NCBI GenBank assembly: GCA_029718625.1
Contig: CM056389.1
Span: 17,151,670 to 17,215,669 of the forward strand
DNA: 64,000 nucleotides
Reading direction: 5' to 3'
From: Synaphobranchus kaupii
Lineage: Eukaryota; Chordata; Actinopteri; Anguilliformes; Synaphobranchidae
A model generated the notes under the pieces. That model did no database searches. It was given only the letters and a program-made list of their open reading frames with translations, and was not told the DNA's origin. Positions 1 to 11,696 of the stretch are shown piece after piece. The position numbers and the translations under genes are program-made. Positions within the stretch are counted from its first letter, which is position 1. Each line of letters begins with the position of its first letter.

Positions 1-284
1 TATTTTAGATATGTGCTCCTCAAAAACAGCCGTCGTTATGTGTGTGCGACCCAGGAGACTGCAAATCTGCATATGACAGTTGTTAAATGTCTGCTCTTTT
101 CATTGTCGCTTACGATTGGAAAAGCTGTGTAATGTGGCCTCAGCTTAAGCCAAATAACAGCACAAAGTAAAACCCGGAATCCTATCAAATCTGGAACATG
201 GACCGAAGTAAAAAGAGCTGTTCCGGGTTATACTCAGTGCAGTCATCCAGCTAACTCAGTAATCCTGCTCCGTAGTGTAGACCC
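1..284. other. No feature recognised
   Basis: Ordinary AT-rich sequence upstream of the first MITE. I see no repeat, RNA gene or coding signal. Confidence 0.5.
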
Positions 285-1028
285 CTGGGCCCAGTAGTTA
301 AAAACTTTTAATCCCTATCCGATCGGATCAGATTTTGAAATCCCATATTTTGTGATCCTGGATCAGACAACTCCCGGTATTTGTCCTGGTATTTCAAAGC
401 AATTCAGGATAGGATCACCCTGATCCAGATTCAGACTTTTCAAGATTACCAGATCCTGAATATTGGTGCTTTAATCCTACCTATATGCACCCATTGGATA
501 TGAAGAACAACATAAGGAAGACAAACAGTCCAATTTAGAGCCATTTATTAAGGATATAATGATGAATTATATTTTATATATAATTTTAAAATCACAAACT
601 TATTATTTGGTTGAATACACTGTTCTGATAGGTAGAGAAGAGACCACTGAAAATGTGACAAAAAAAATGTCAACCATAAAGGCTACAAATGATGTATTTC
701 AATTTACAAACTTTACCATCTTATTTATATTGAAACATATTTTTTAATTAATTGTATAGTACATTTTTCTCTGTAATCCACTCGAAATCCACCCCTCCAG
801 TTGGATCAAGGTAATCCTGATTTCTGATCCCAAACCAATGTTTTTGTCCTGATCCCAAACCAATGTTTTTGTTTAGAAATACTGTACCTGTTTTGAAGAT
901 TGGATTTGATTTCCTGATCCGATCGGATATCAAAGTGATCCTAATCCTGTTTTTTGGTTTTGAACTACCCAAAATCCAAATCTGATCCAATCGGATAGGG
1001 ATTAAAAGTTTTGAACTACTGGGCCCTG
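285..1028. mobile_element. Non-autonomous DNA transposon (MITE) with hAT-like ends
   Basis: Terminal inverted repeats of about 50 bp are visible at 285-336 and 977-1028, with only about three mismatches. Both ends carry the core GGGCCCAGTAGTT. The outermost bases read CWGGGCCC, which recalls hAT elements, but no clear 8-bp target duplication is seen, so the superfamily is uncertain. The interior is built from permutations of GATCCTGATC/GATCGGAT words and a short direct repeat around 810-872. There is no transposase; the open frames across it are chance. Confidence 0.75.
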
Positions 1029-1554
1029 TTGTCCCAGGCCTGATTGTGAGGAACCATATGAATAGAATTAGTTTGGCTGTTCTCCATTTGAAAATGAAGA
1101 TAAGACTTTTTTTATGAATGTAGTTTAACCAGAAAGAAGGGGTAAAAGTTCTGCTTAAAGAAACAAAATTAGGCAAGCCTAGCTCAGCCCGGACACCTGT
1201 ATGCAGCCAGTGAGGAACATGTGACAGGGCACGGTGGATAATGGTCATGGTCTGGAGCATGCAGGTTGGCCTGCATACCGGGGCGACGGAGTGCATCTGA
1301 TTCTCAAAAGCGGGTGTGGCAGAGTATGGGAGCGGGAGTGAGCGAGGAGGGGAAGCCAACCGCCAACCTGCCACATGGAAGCGCAACACCTTAACTACAA
1401 AGCTGCAGGCACTTTCACAGTTTGTATGGTAGATAGACATGGTAGGAAACAAACCTTCTCATTGGCAGATTAAAGGTAGTTATCCAATGGAGATAATTAT
1501 TCTTTGAGGGTATGGAGGCAGGAAAAAGAAGAATAAGAAAGAGAAAAAATGTGA
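1029..1554. other. No feature recognised
   Basis: Mixed-composition flank of the MITE. The long minus-strand open frame that crosses from here into the MITE has no recognisable protein content. Confidence 0.5.
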
Positions 1555-2240
1555 AAATAACCCAAGTTTGGGGCTTTATTGTGTGGATGTGTAGCATTGT
1601 AGCAAACTCTCGGTGCTGTATAGATATGGGGCATGCCCCGCCAAGCTGCACCTTGGCGAATGGCATACCTGCCATCCCAATATTTGTATCTCTATAGCGC
1701 CACCACATGGCTCTATTGGGTTCAAACTGGAGGGCTGAAGTCTTGATGTTACTCTTAATAGACCTACCAAGTTTCATTACTTTCGGTCATAGGGTTTTGG
1801 AATTACCTTTTTTGTGATAAGGCCCACTGAAAATTCACTGGCTTGTCATTCGGTCATTTTTGGACCTAGGCATTCGAAAAGTAATGCAAATATGAAGGCA
1901 TGTGAGATGAGTCGTTCTACTTTTGTGCAAACGCGTCAAATTTTGTAGGAGGAGTAGCATTTTAAGTGTCTTAGAAAAAATGCTAATTAGCGGAAAATCC
2001 AATATGGCTGACTATATGGGTCCTTGAGGCAAATTTGTTTGACATGAGCAGTGGGACCTGTGTATCAAATTTTGTGACTCTAGGTCAAACGGGGTGCACT
2101 TTTCAACACTCGCAATTTACGCTTTTCAACAACAGGGGATCAGTCAGGCAGCCAGCCAGCCAGTCAGTCAGTGACCCACATTCAGTCATTTAGGCCCGCC
2201 CCTTCTGCGTCTGGGCAAAAATAACCTCAGAAATATATGC
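1555..2240. repeat. Possible dispersed non-coding repeat, unassigned
   Basis: The text around 1690-1790 (TATAGCGCCACC, then a GGGTTCAAACTGGAGG word) and the CAGCCAGCCAGCCAGTCAGT stretch near 2150 resemble interspersed non-coding repeats I associate with teleost genomes. I see no terminal repeats, A/B boxes or ORF, so neither class nor ends can be fixed. Confidence 0.3.
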
Positions 2241-3985
2241 AAATGCAAATGACATACCTTAGGTTTGATGTTCATACAGTAGGTCTTAGAACAAAGCAAA
2301 GGTGTAATGTGCTCTTGTGTAAAACAAATGAGCAGCACCAGTCCGAAATTCAACGTCAGTAATATGGAGAATTTCCAGAAGGGTACTGATCCTTGACATT
2401 TGTATTAAGAGCAAATGGGCACCACGTAACACAGCATGATTCTTAAAGAATATTTAATTAATGTACTCCAATAAAAATAAAAAATTATTATGCAACAGTA
2501 AACCTACTGTACTGCACATATGGTTACGAGCTACAGTTACTGAGCTTGTAAGGGAAACATGCATATAAAAGTTGACACATTTACAAGATTTCTGCTGAAT
2601 TTAAAGACATTGCCCCAGCTGGATATCTGTCCTTGTCTCAGCTTTTGCCTTATTAGAACATATATATATTTTTTAAACCAGCCCTACTCTTGGATCCTAA
2701 CTTCAGACAAGGAAGGTCACCATATAAATTTAAATTTTTACCCATACAGGAATGTAAATAATGGTTTTCTGTGACAATATTAAATGCCATTACCTCAGAA
2801 CATATGACACGGAGGCTAGAGAAGGTCATGGTCATGGTCCTTTTTGAATGCTTGTAGAAGTGCAATAAAGAAGTGTGGTAAAAGTGTGCTGTAAAATGAT
2901 CGCTGTCTTTCCGTTGTTTCAGGCCCATGGTTTACTGCGCGTAATGAAAAAGCGCTGGGATTCATTCAGGCTCAAGGATTATCTGCTTTGAACGCTTTTC
3001 TCTGATGTCCAGTACAGCAACGGGCCAGTGGTGATTGTGTTCCCATGAACGATGGGTAATCAATGAGCATTTTAGTTGTTTATCTTAACTCATTTCCAGT
3101 TATGGTGAATACCAAATACCATATTGCTGAGCTGAAAAATATTGTTGAAATACTGCTGCTGCTACTGCTACTGCTACTACTACTAGAAGAAGAAGAAAAA
3201 CATAATTACACATATTTGCATATTTCTTCATGTCTGGTGTGTCTGCTTGATGTTTCTTTGATGTTGTTTCCAGCTTATTTTCAGCCTCATACTGTATCTT
3301 CAAATGACCAGTCTCCTAACAGACTGTGATGTATCATTTTGCACATCCCCTTCAGATTATGCACAGCTGTCCCTTAGGACAATGTACACGTAAAAAAAAA
3401 AATTTTTTTTTAAAAATGCCACGATATGAAATCATGCATGTAATATATGCATGATTGTAAGATGCACATGTAAACTCCAAACTCTTAAGTACAGTTTGGT
3501 GAGATTAATGATCAGCATTAGATGTAACACCTGCATAAATATGTAATCTCCAAAATATGTCACCCCCCCCCCGTAAGAAGCCACTAAGTCTGAAAAGTCT
3601 GTGCCTTTATTGATGTCAGTAAATCCAGCTGTCTGCAGAGGGCTGTGCACATGGGCATATCGACACAAGCAGCCCAACACTGGACTTGACGCGCTACCAT
3701 TAGCGCACTGGAAGCATGCCGAGATACACGCTCGTGAGCAGAGTGGCTGATGCCCGGCGGGGTGATTTCGACCAAAGTGCTGTCCCCTGACACATTGGGT
3801 GGGGAGGAGAGAGGGGGGGTTACCCCCCTTTGGCAGAAAGCTCAACTGTGTCATGGAGGGTTTGTAGGACCTATTGATTCCCACTAAAGCCACAGAGGGC
3901 TGAGACAGTGCACTTTGTTTTCCTTAAGTAACACTGTTTGAAAAGATTACAGTGCACAACCCAACCTCCTAAATCACCCCGGGGT

Positions 3986-3988
<3 letters not shown>
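2241..3988. other. Mostly unassigned; short triplet repeat
   Basis: A CTG/CTA-type triplet run followed by GAA triplets lies at about 3152-3200. A short A-run/T-run lies near 3393. No other structure is recognised. Confidence 0.45.

Positions 3989-4018
<30 letters not shown>
3989..4018. repeat. (CA)n microsatellite
   Basis: About 15 perfect CA dinucleotides. Confidence 0.95.
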
Positions 4019-4022
<4 letters not shown>

Positions 4023-4760
4023 TCCCGACTGATTCTTCCTCAGACATCATCAGTCTCCTCTTCTCTCAATAGAGTTTTTCCTCTTCAGGACATTTGTACA
4101 GACCTTGCCAAACAGCATGTGTTATTCCAGTAATGGTCCGTCTATTGACTCAAACGCACAATCTCCTAAATCACCCCGGCACTTTCTCCAGTCTGATTAG
4201 ATTCTCTCCTTTGATTTAGACTTATCTCATCTCTCCTTGGCTTGTTCCGCCCTGATGAAAACAAGGTCTGGGAACATCATTCTACTTTTCAATTTTCAAT
4301 GTTCTCATCTTGTAATTGTTTTTCTAGCTCTGGTTATCGACACAGAAGAGACTTTGTTTAAACCCTTTTGAAGTAAGGACAATTTAACAAGAACGCGAGG
4401 AAGAAAGATACGTTCACGAGGCAAAAACAATTATTTGGGATCATTATGGTTTTCACCTTTCACTCTCTAACTGCATGTTTACCACCGGCGGAACGAGGCG
4501 GCAATTTTTCTTTCAGCCGCTGTAAATGCACCCATCAAGACAAGCCGAACCAGGTGAAACTGCACCTTGTGCATGGCCAAAAATATATAAAACATTGAAA
4601 CATGTTTGTCAGTAGAAAATCAACCAAAGAGAATGAAACGCTGTGTAAAATGCATTGCATGCATATGCCTGTGCCTGTGCCCATGCCCATGCCAACCCGA
4701 ATGTTCATGTTCACATGATGAGGCATCAGGCAAAAATATATTTAAAAAGCAGCTCCTCTA
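4019..4760. other. No feature recognised
   Basis: Apart from a small cluster of TGCCTGTGCC/CATGCC words near 4665-4695, I see nothing here. Confidence 0.5.
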
Positions 4761-5028
4761 CACTGCAAAAAATGTCTGTCTTAACAAGTGTTTTAGTCTT
4801 GTAATGAGACTTAAAATCTTTTTTTTCTTTCTCAATAGTGGAAAATATTAGCTTGTTTTAAGTTACTTTTTGCTTGACAAGTGAAATTCTTACCCCACTG
4901 GAAAATCTTGAAATGAGGAAAACTATCTCACCCCACTGGCAGATAGCAAAAAAAAGTTAAAGAAATACGCTTCGAAAGTCTAAATATAAGATTAAAATGC
5001 TTGTTGAGATGAGTTTTTTTTTGCAGTG
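4761..5028. mobile_element. Short MITE with CACTGCAAAAAA termini
   Basis: The left end CACTGCAAAAAA (4761) is mirrored by TTTTTTTTGCAGTG ending at 5028, with TA on both outer sides (4759-4760 and 5029-5030). The mirror extends to CTCTA/TAGAG outside, so either the terminal repeat is longer or the target duplication is only TA. The interior has no coding capacity and carries two copies of a TCTTACCCCACTGG/TCTCACCCCACTGG phrase. The autonomous superfamily cannot be fixed by eye. Confidence 0.7.
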
Positions 5029-6845
5029 TAGAGCAGTTGAGATGTTTCCAGCTGGCTGTTGCTGTGTTGAAACTACACAGCATCACCTGGCATTCATTCC
5101 CCTGGCAGAAAGAGAGAGAACTGCCCCCTGAAATCTCAGCCCTCACGCTGCAGGCATTATGCCTGCACGGATCAGAAATGCTGGGCCGAGTGTAACTGCA
5201 GCAGACCACTGAGAAATGGGCTCCCGTTCAAATGAGTCACCATTCGATTCCTTAGCGCTTGGAGCTTTGTACGGCCATGGCTGAAATAGCTAGCGAATAA
5301 AGAGCCTTTTTTCAGCACAGAATGGTATATCATGTAGACCTACCATCTAGGCCTATACCATCTATTCATCAAATTCATCAATAGTCTATGCATCAATAGT
5401 TCGTACGCAGACCTACTGTCTATGTATCAATAGTTATTGTTCTTGCACAATATTTGATTCTACATAAGTGTTGTAGCACTCGAGTCCGGGACTTAAACTG
5501 GAGTTAGACTGAATTGTACGCGTGTCTAGAATTGGATTTAATTGTATACATGAATACATTGGAAAAACAAGTGGTTTTATAATTATTACGTTGCAATGAT
5601 CACCGTCAATATCCTCCCTAATCCCTTTTAACGCGCATTAGCATCAATGACTTGCGACATTTATTTAGTTCTTTGGTCAACAAGTTGCCAGCGTCCACCA
5701 TGAAGACAAAATGTCGGCACTACTATCTTCATGTGAAAAAACATGGAATAATTTCACATTTTGTGAGGCACGCCGCATGCACCTTGAGAGGGAAATCAGT
5801 TCGTATTGAACTAATGCGATTTTAGCCAGATAAATTAGGAAAACCAGCTAACTTTACAGTAACAACCCATAGCATTGGTAATCCAGTCAGTCTTGGTTTG
5901 CTCACACTGCTTACCAGTTTGAATAATCATCTCGCTAACAAGCTTTTCAACTCTAGACTAGGCATGAGACATGGCATCCGGAAAGTTTACGTAAATCAAT
6001 GCAAATATTGTGAGGTAATGTAATATACTGACTATTTCTTTAAAATTACTATTTTACTAGCATTTCACCCACAATAACAGTCAGACCCTGTATTGAAAAC
6101 AAACAGCCTTTACTGAGTTGTTTGGATTTATTGAATTCTGAAACATTGATCCGCATTTAACAACAAACAAGTTAACAAGTTGACAATGGCTCTTCTATAT
6201 ACGGTCTATATACGGTCATTTCTTATGGAAAATTACTCAATCCAAAATGAAAAGGGAAAATGAAAATGGAAAAAGAGGATTATTCAGTTAAAAAAAAAAA
6301 GTTAAAGTTGAAAGGATATTTTCAATTTTCATTTGAGTTTTTCCATTTTTGTTTTTAACTTTCTTTTTTAATTTTTAAGTTGTTTGTAAATGAAGGGGTT
6401 TGGCACTACTGTCAATCAAAACAAACAGGGTGGGTCTCATACAGGCACTTTTTCGGACATCATAGCGCATGAGACAGGTAATGGGTAACTTGACACAGGA
6501 CTCCAAAATACTCAAGGCATTCGTAGGTTTTAACAGATCTTTGGTTGCTATACAGTTCTGCGGTTTTAATGGATGAGATGATGATGAATCTGAGCATTTC
6601 TCAAAGCACATGTTATGCTATTAAGCTATGTCATAAGTATGCTACGTAGATCGGGTTAGTCTAACTACAAAGGTCAAACAAAAGAAAGGAGTATACACTC
6701 AAGAAATGGGAAATGGCAGTTAAGAACAAGGGAAGGTCAAAGACATTATCTAGTTAAGAACACCTCTGATTAAGAACCTATTGCTAGCTAACTAGTGGGG
6801 ATAATCCCACTGAGCTATCTCCTGGAACACCAAAAACTAGGAAGC
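5029..6845. other. AT-rich sequence, no gene recognised
   Basis: Contains an A-run at about 6290 and a loosely palindromic A-rich/T-rich tract at 6240-6375. No reading frame here resembles a known protein. Confidence 0.5.
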
Positions 6846-7765
6846 AAGTTTTAATTGGCCTCTACCCATCCCACTCACAGTTTCTGGCCAGCAGAAGCTA
6901 TAAGCTAGTTTTCACTGGCCTCCTACCCATCCAACTCACAGTTCCTAGGCAGCAGAAGCTAGAAAGCTAGTTTTAACTGGCCTCTATCCATCCCACTCAC
7001 AGTTCCTAGCCCGCAGAAGCTATAAGCTAGTTATAACTGGCCTATACCCATCTCACTCACAGGTCTTGGCCAGCAGAAGCTATAAGCTAGTTTTAACTGG
7101 CCTCTACCCACCCCACTCACAGTTCCTAGCCAGCAAAAGCTAGTTTTAACTGGTCTCTACCCACCCCACTCACAGTTCCTGGCCAGCAGAAGCTAGTTTT
7201 AACTGGCCTCTACCCACCCCACTCACAGTTCCTGGCCAGCAGAAGCTAGTTTTAACTGGCCTCTACCCATCTCACTCACAGTTCCTGGCCAGGAGAAGCT
7301 AGTTTTAACTGGCCTCTACCCACCCCACTCACAGTTCCTGGCCAGCAGAAGCTAGTTTTAACTGGCCTCCTACCCACCCCACTCACAGTTCCTGGCCAGC
7401 AGAAGCTATAAGCTAGTTATAACTGGCCTCTACCCACCCCACTCACAGTTCCTGGCCAGCAGAAGCTAGTTTTAACTGGCCTCTACCCATCTCACTCACA
7501 GTTCCTGGCCAGGAGAAGCTAGTTTAATTGGCCTCTACCCACCCCACTCACAGTTCCTGGCCAGCAGAAGCTAGTTTTAACTGGCCTCTACCCACCCCAC
7601 TCACAGTTCCTGGCCAGCAGAAGCTATAAGCTAGTTATAACTGGCCTATACCCATCCCACTCACAGTTCCTGGCCAGCAGAAGCTAGTTTTAACTGGCCT
7701 CTACCCACCCCACTCACAGTTCCTGGCCAGCAGAAGCTAGTTTTAACTGGCCTCTATCCCACTGG
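6846..7765. repeat. Minisatellite, 53-bp and 60/61-bp units, about 16 copies
   Basis: The phrase CTCACAGTTCCTGGCCAGCA recurs about 16 times. Spacing from start to end is 61, 61, 60, 60, 53, 53, 53, 53, 54, 60, 53, 52, 53, 60, 53. Long units differ from short ones by an extra ATAAGCT-type segment after AGAAGCT. The variant GCCAGGAGAAGCT occurs in two units about 220 bp apart, which suggests that blocks of several units were duplicated together. A seventeenth partial unit closes the array. Confidence 0.95.
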
Positions 7766-8179
7766 GTGATGAGCTGTCCTCATGGCTCACTGACTGGAGC
7801 TAGAAGGCTAGTGATTATTTTCACCCAGAACACAAGCATTGGCATAAAATTGTATTCATTTTATGTATTTCTTTACCCACATGTAGTACAAGCATTCAGG
7901 TTTAGTATGTTTACATGTTAGGATGACTGTTAAACTTTCATGTCAACATGTATTTTATCGTGGTTTCATAAATTTCAAAAATAAACCGCTTCAAAACTCA
8001 CAGCTGCAACCAGATTATGAAGTTCGACGATATTGCAATATTGAGCACATATAGACATGCTTCTGAAATGAAAAATTTAATAATTCATTTTTGGCTACTT
8101 GTGACAGTATACATTATGAATGAAGATTAGGTAGGCCTATGGTATTTCATTTCAATTAAAATTTTGGGCTGAATGATAA
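7766..8179. other. No feature recognised
   Basis: AT-rich sequence between the minisatellite and a SINE. Confidence 0.5.
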
Positions 8180-8429
8180 CATTACATTATATTACAGGCA
8201 TTTAGCAGACGTTCTTATCCAGAGCGACTTACACAACTTTTTTAGCATTTTTTTTTAAACATATTATCCATTTATACAGCTGGATATATACTGAAGCGAT
8301 TCAGGTTAAGTAGGTTCAGCCTTGTTCAAGGGTTCAAGGGTACAACGGCAGTGTCCTACCTGGGAATCGAACCTGCAACCTTTCGGTTACAAGGCCAGTT
8401 CCTTAACCATTATACTACACTGCCGCCCC
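8180..8429 (-). mobile_element. tRNA-derived SINE with L2-type tail
   Basis: Read on the minus strand, the element starts GCGGCAGTGTAGTATAATGG and contains a tRNA-like B box (GGTTCGATTCCCA, complement near 8367-8380). It ends in GCTCTGGATAAGAACGTCTG, then CTAAATG and ATGTAATG repeats. The tail matches the L2-clade LINE ends elsewhere in this window (for example 11697-11745), so this SINE probably uses that LINE's machinery. It is a retroposon, not a tRNA gene: the anticodon arm is not tRNA-like and the copy carries a long unrelated 3' body. Confidence 0.88.
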
Positions 8430-9453
8430 AATGGTCCTCCATAATTTCTGGCTGTTGCATAAGACATTTACATACAGTGAGTTACCCGCATGCTGTACAC
8501 TGTTGACCTAGTTTGTACTTTATCTAATATTTTTTTAATTCAACTTTCATTATCAAAGTCCCTGCTGGCCATTCTATGTTGTGTTGTCATAATTAAAGTT
8601 TCTCATGGACTTTTGCAACTTAAACCACTTATCATATTGAGAGCATTTATCCAATCCAGTCATTAAAAAAAAAAACATATCATTTGGATTCAGTGCCCGT
8701 TCAATTCTTACAATCTCAAATCTGAATATTAGATCATTGATAGTGGTAGCTGGAAGTTAAAATTATATATCTTTTCATTCCCAACTTCTTGACTCAATTT
8801 GAGCACTGGCGGCTTGGCCATTAACGCAGACTTGAATACAAGTGACAATATTTTCGGAAGATATTTTCTTCGACAGTCAACTGCAAAAATTGAAGATGCT
8901 GACCGTGCAATCGGTACGTACATTTTTGGTTTATTCATCCTTCAAGATAATATGCCAGAGGGCTGCAATCATACACTATTGTCACATCATCATAACACTA
9001 AGATCAACTGGAGTCATCAATTTATGTTGTTTTGCAGTTTGTTTCATTTTGTTTTGGTTCCATGTCACCGTGCCACTGCACTGTTGTATGTAAGCAGGAG
9101 TTAGCTTCCTCCGCTCCACTGACCCGGAGCCTGTATTGTTGTTTCCCCCCCCCCTCTGTGAGGCCAGACCACACTCATCACGCCGTAATTAGGCCTGACT
9201 GTGAGTACCAAAGTGCCACCGATGCTCTGACGCACTGTCGGCTGCTGCGCTGATCTCACAGGCCACCCCCCCCCCCCCCCCCCGCTGCCCCGATCTCACA
9301 GGCCCCCCCCCCCCCCCCCCCCCCCGCTGCCCCCCGTGACTAAAGCCTTGGTCATGGAACAGAGGCTGAAACCTCTGTCACTGGAAGCTTGTTGCTCGGA
9401 GACCTTTGAATGAAATTGAAAACAAAATACGCCACGGACTGGCTATGAAAGCT
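8430..9453. other. Unassigned sequence with C-tracts
   Basis: Holds two long C-runs (9266-9283 and 9303-9325), each preceded by GATCTCACAGGCC and followed by GCTGCCCC, so they are a short tandem duplication. I see no gene. Confidence 0.5.
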
Positions 9454-9789
9454 CTCCCAGTTGAGAGTGCATCGAGGGGGACCATTGCGGAAACGGCTAT
9501 ATTGTAATACTCCCAGTTGAGAGTGCATCGAGGAGGACCATTGCGGAAACGGCTATATTGTAATACTCCCAGTTGAGAGTGCATCGAGGGGGACCATTGC
9601 GGAAACGGCTATATTGTAATACTCCCAGTTGAGAGTGCATCGAGGGGGACCATTGCGGAAACGGCTATATTGTAATACTCCCAGTTGAGAGTGCATCGAG
9701 GAGGACCATTGCGGAAACGGCTATATTGTAATACTCCCAGTTGAGAGTGCATCGAGGAGGACCATTGCGGAAACGGCTATATTATTTTC
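9454..9789. repeat. Minisatellite, six 56-bp units
   Basis: CTCCCAGTTGAGAGTGCATC starts at 9454, 9510, 9566, 9622, 9678 and 9734, an exact 56-bp period. Units are almost identical; the only obvious variant is GAGGGGG versus GAGGAGG, in order G, A, G, G, A, A. Such uniformity suggests recent expansion. Confidence 0.97.
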
Positions 9790-11290
9790 AGATCTTCTCC
9801 ATGCGCAAGTTGCCTCTGTTCATATTTCCCTGCGTCAAAGTGCATTTACGTCCTGACAACTTGGCTTGCTATAAGATGCACAAGTGAACCTCACTAAGGT
9901 CAAGCTATTTACCAGCGGGGGGTTCTTTTGGTACTTTTCCCCCTCCATCAACAAATCATCAAAAAAAAAACACTTTGCTGAAGCAGCAAGGGGCAATCAT
10001 TTTGGACTGTTGCAGTAAATGAATGGGTAGATGGCAGAAGACTGACTTGGTGAATAAAGTAGGAAATTGAATGGAAGTTTATACTTTCAGTTACAGCACA
10101 AGAGGTAATTTTGTACTGTTACTGCAGATTCCTTGTACTGCTGTACATTACGATCTTACCGTAAAACCTGATACACTGGCGTTTCGTGTCTATGAGACCA
10201 ACCCACCTTTTTTTTGCTCTAAAAATGTTCAATTCATTATTACTCACAAAATGATATTATGAATCTGTGTAGTTTATATGGGACACATAATTACACATCC
10301 TGAACTGTATGGTAATGGCATGAGGGACAACACAACTGTATGTTTGTCAGTTTGCAAGCAATGGATTCTCATATATGTATTACCATTGTTTGTAACCAGA
10401 TTGCTAGCTATTTAATCAGTTAGCTAGGCTAATTGCTCTTCTCACCACACTGATCCACAGATTTTCTGTCTCAGACGGCTGTAATGTACAAGGCTATATC
10501 TCAACTGATGCACTTGCATAACTGTGATGCTTGGTAATTGAAAATTATATAAACACTGGATCTTATCTAAATGGTTTCACAGAATGTTTTAACAGAGAAG
10601 AACTTTTAAAAAAAAATTTGATTTTATAAAGTGTGCAGTAAATCTTGTGTGGGCTGGTGGTGACTATGAAAACATAAGGACAAGCATATTTTCTTACTCA
10701 TATTTGTTCTTTCTGAGATGATACTCACAGTCTTTGACCTTCCCTTGATTCACGAATCTGTCTTCATTGTTTCCTACTTTCTCTATAAAGTCGAGAAGCT
10801 TGTTGTGCTCTCTCCCTCCTTTTTAAATGTCCAAAGGACTCTGACCTCCAGGCATGAAGCGAATTGCTTTTCTCGCCCCGCGAAGTGGTGGAAACGGGCC
10901 GCGCCTTTGGGAATTCTCACATAATGGCTTTTTTCATGGCTACATCTGTAATGTTTACACCAATGTTCTCCTTGACTGGGTTTCTGTCTTTCCTCTTCAG
11001 TAGAAAAGAAAGGGAACACGTGCAGTCTTTGTTGTAATAATAAGTGAATGCATGTTTGGTTTAAAGGCAAAGGGCAACTGACGGAGTGAAACACTGAGTT
11101 GGCAGGATGCAATGTCAACACTTTTCAATACGGCCACCAAAGGACTGAAACCATTTGTGATCGTCTCAGTCACTTTTGCACGTCCTACTACCAGGTAGTT
11201 TAATATCTTAGCTTGTAACCTGCTCAACTCATTCGATTATTTGCTGTGATAGATCCCTCATTACATTTCTGTTCATTCCATCTTTACTTT
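9790..11290. other. No gene recognised
   Basis: Sequence without visible repeats apart from A-runs near 9962 and 10609. The stretch at 10850-11120 has higher complexity and GC than its surroundings but no recognisable coding content. Confidence 0.45.
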
Positions 11291-11446
11291 AAACCGGGCT
11301 GGCCAGCGGAGGATGGGCTCCCTCTCTCTAGTCAGATTCCTCCCGAGATTTCTTCCCAGTGGGGAATTTTTTCTCACCACCGTTTGAGTTTTTCTTCCCA
11401 CTGGGGAGTTTTTAACTTTGCTTGCTTTTTTGGGGGTTCAGGCCTG
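11291..11446 (+). mobile_element. Retroelement 3' end, left part (split by MITE)
   Basis: The GAGGATGGGCTCCCT, CAGTGGGGAATTTTT, GGGGGTTCAGGCCTGG words belong to a dispersed fish retroelement 3' untranslated region. It resumes after the MITE at 13522 with GGCTGTTTCTGTTTCTCTGT and ends at about 13590 with a GTGCTGTACAAATAAAATTT phrase. I recognise the layout but cannot name the family. Confidence 0.5.
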
Positions 11447-11696
11447 GGACCTCATTTATAAAAAAAAAAAGTACTTTGAATCAAATTTGATCTTACGTGT
11501 GCCATACGTAGAAAATCACAACAAAGTAGTGATTTATAAAATTTCGACGTGACTGTGGAAACGGTCGTAGCTCCACATCAGGTCTTCACTTGACATATGC
11601 ACATTACCTGCTGGTTATGCCGAGGTATAACAGGCTTGAGAGCCGCACGTGAACACTTATTGGTGTTGAAAGTTTCTATTAAATGTATGTGACCAG

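Noticed and set aside
748..1452. 234-codon minus-strand frame
   Set aside because: Crosses from unique sequence into the MITE and has no protein-like motifs.
6846..7765. CRISPR-like array
   Set aside because: Contiguous tandem units without unique spacers, in a eukaryotic setting.
8360..8429. Candidate tRNA gene
   Set aside because: The B box is good, but the cloverleaf is not, and the sequence is the head of a repeated SINE with a LINE-type tail.
9266..9325. C-runs as a G-quadruplex regulatory site
   Set aside because: Simple homopolymers of the type often mis-sized in assemblies; no promoter or transcript context is visible.
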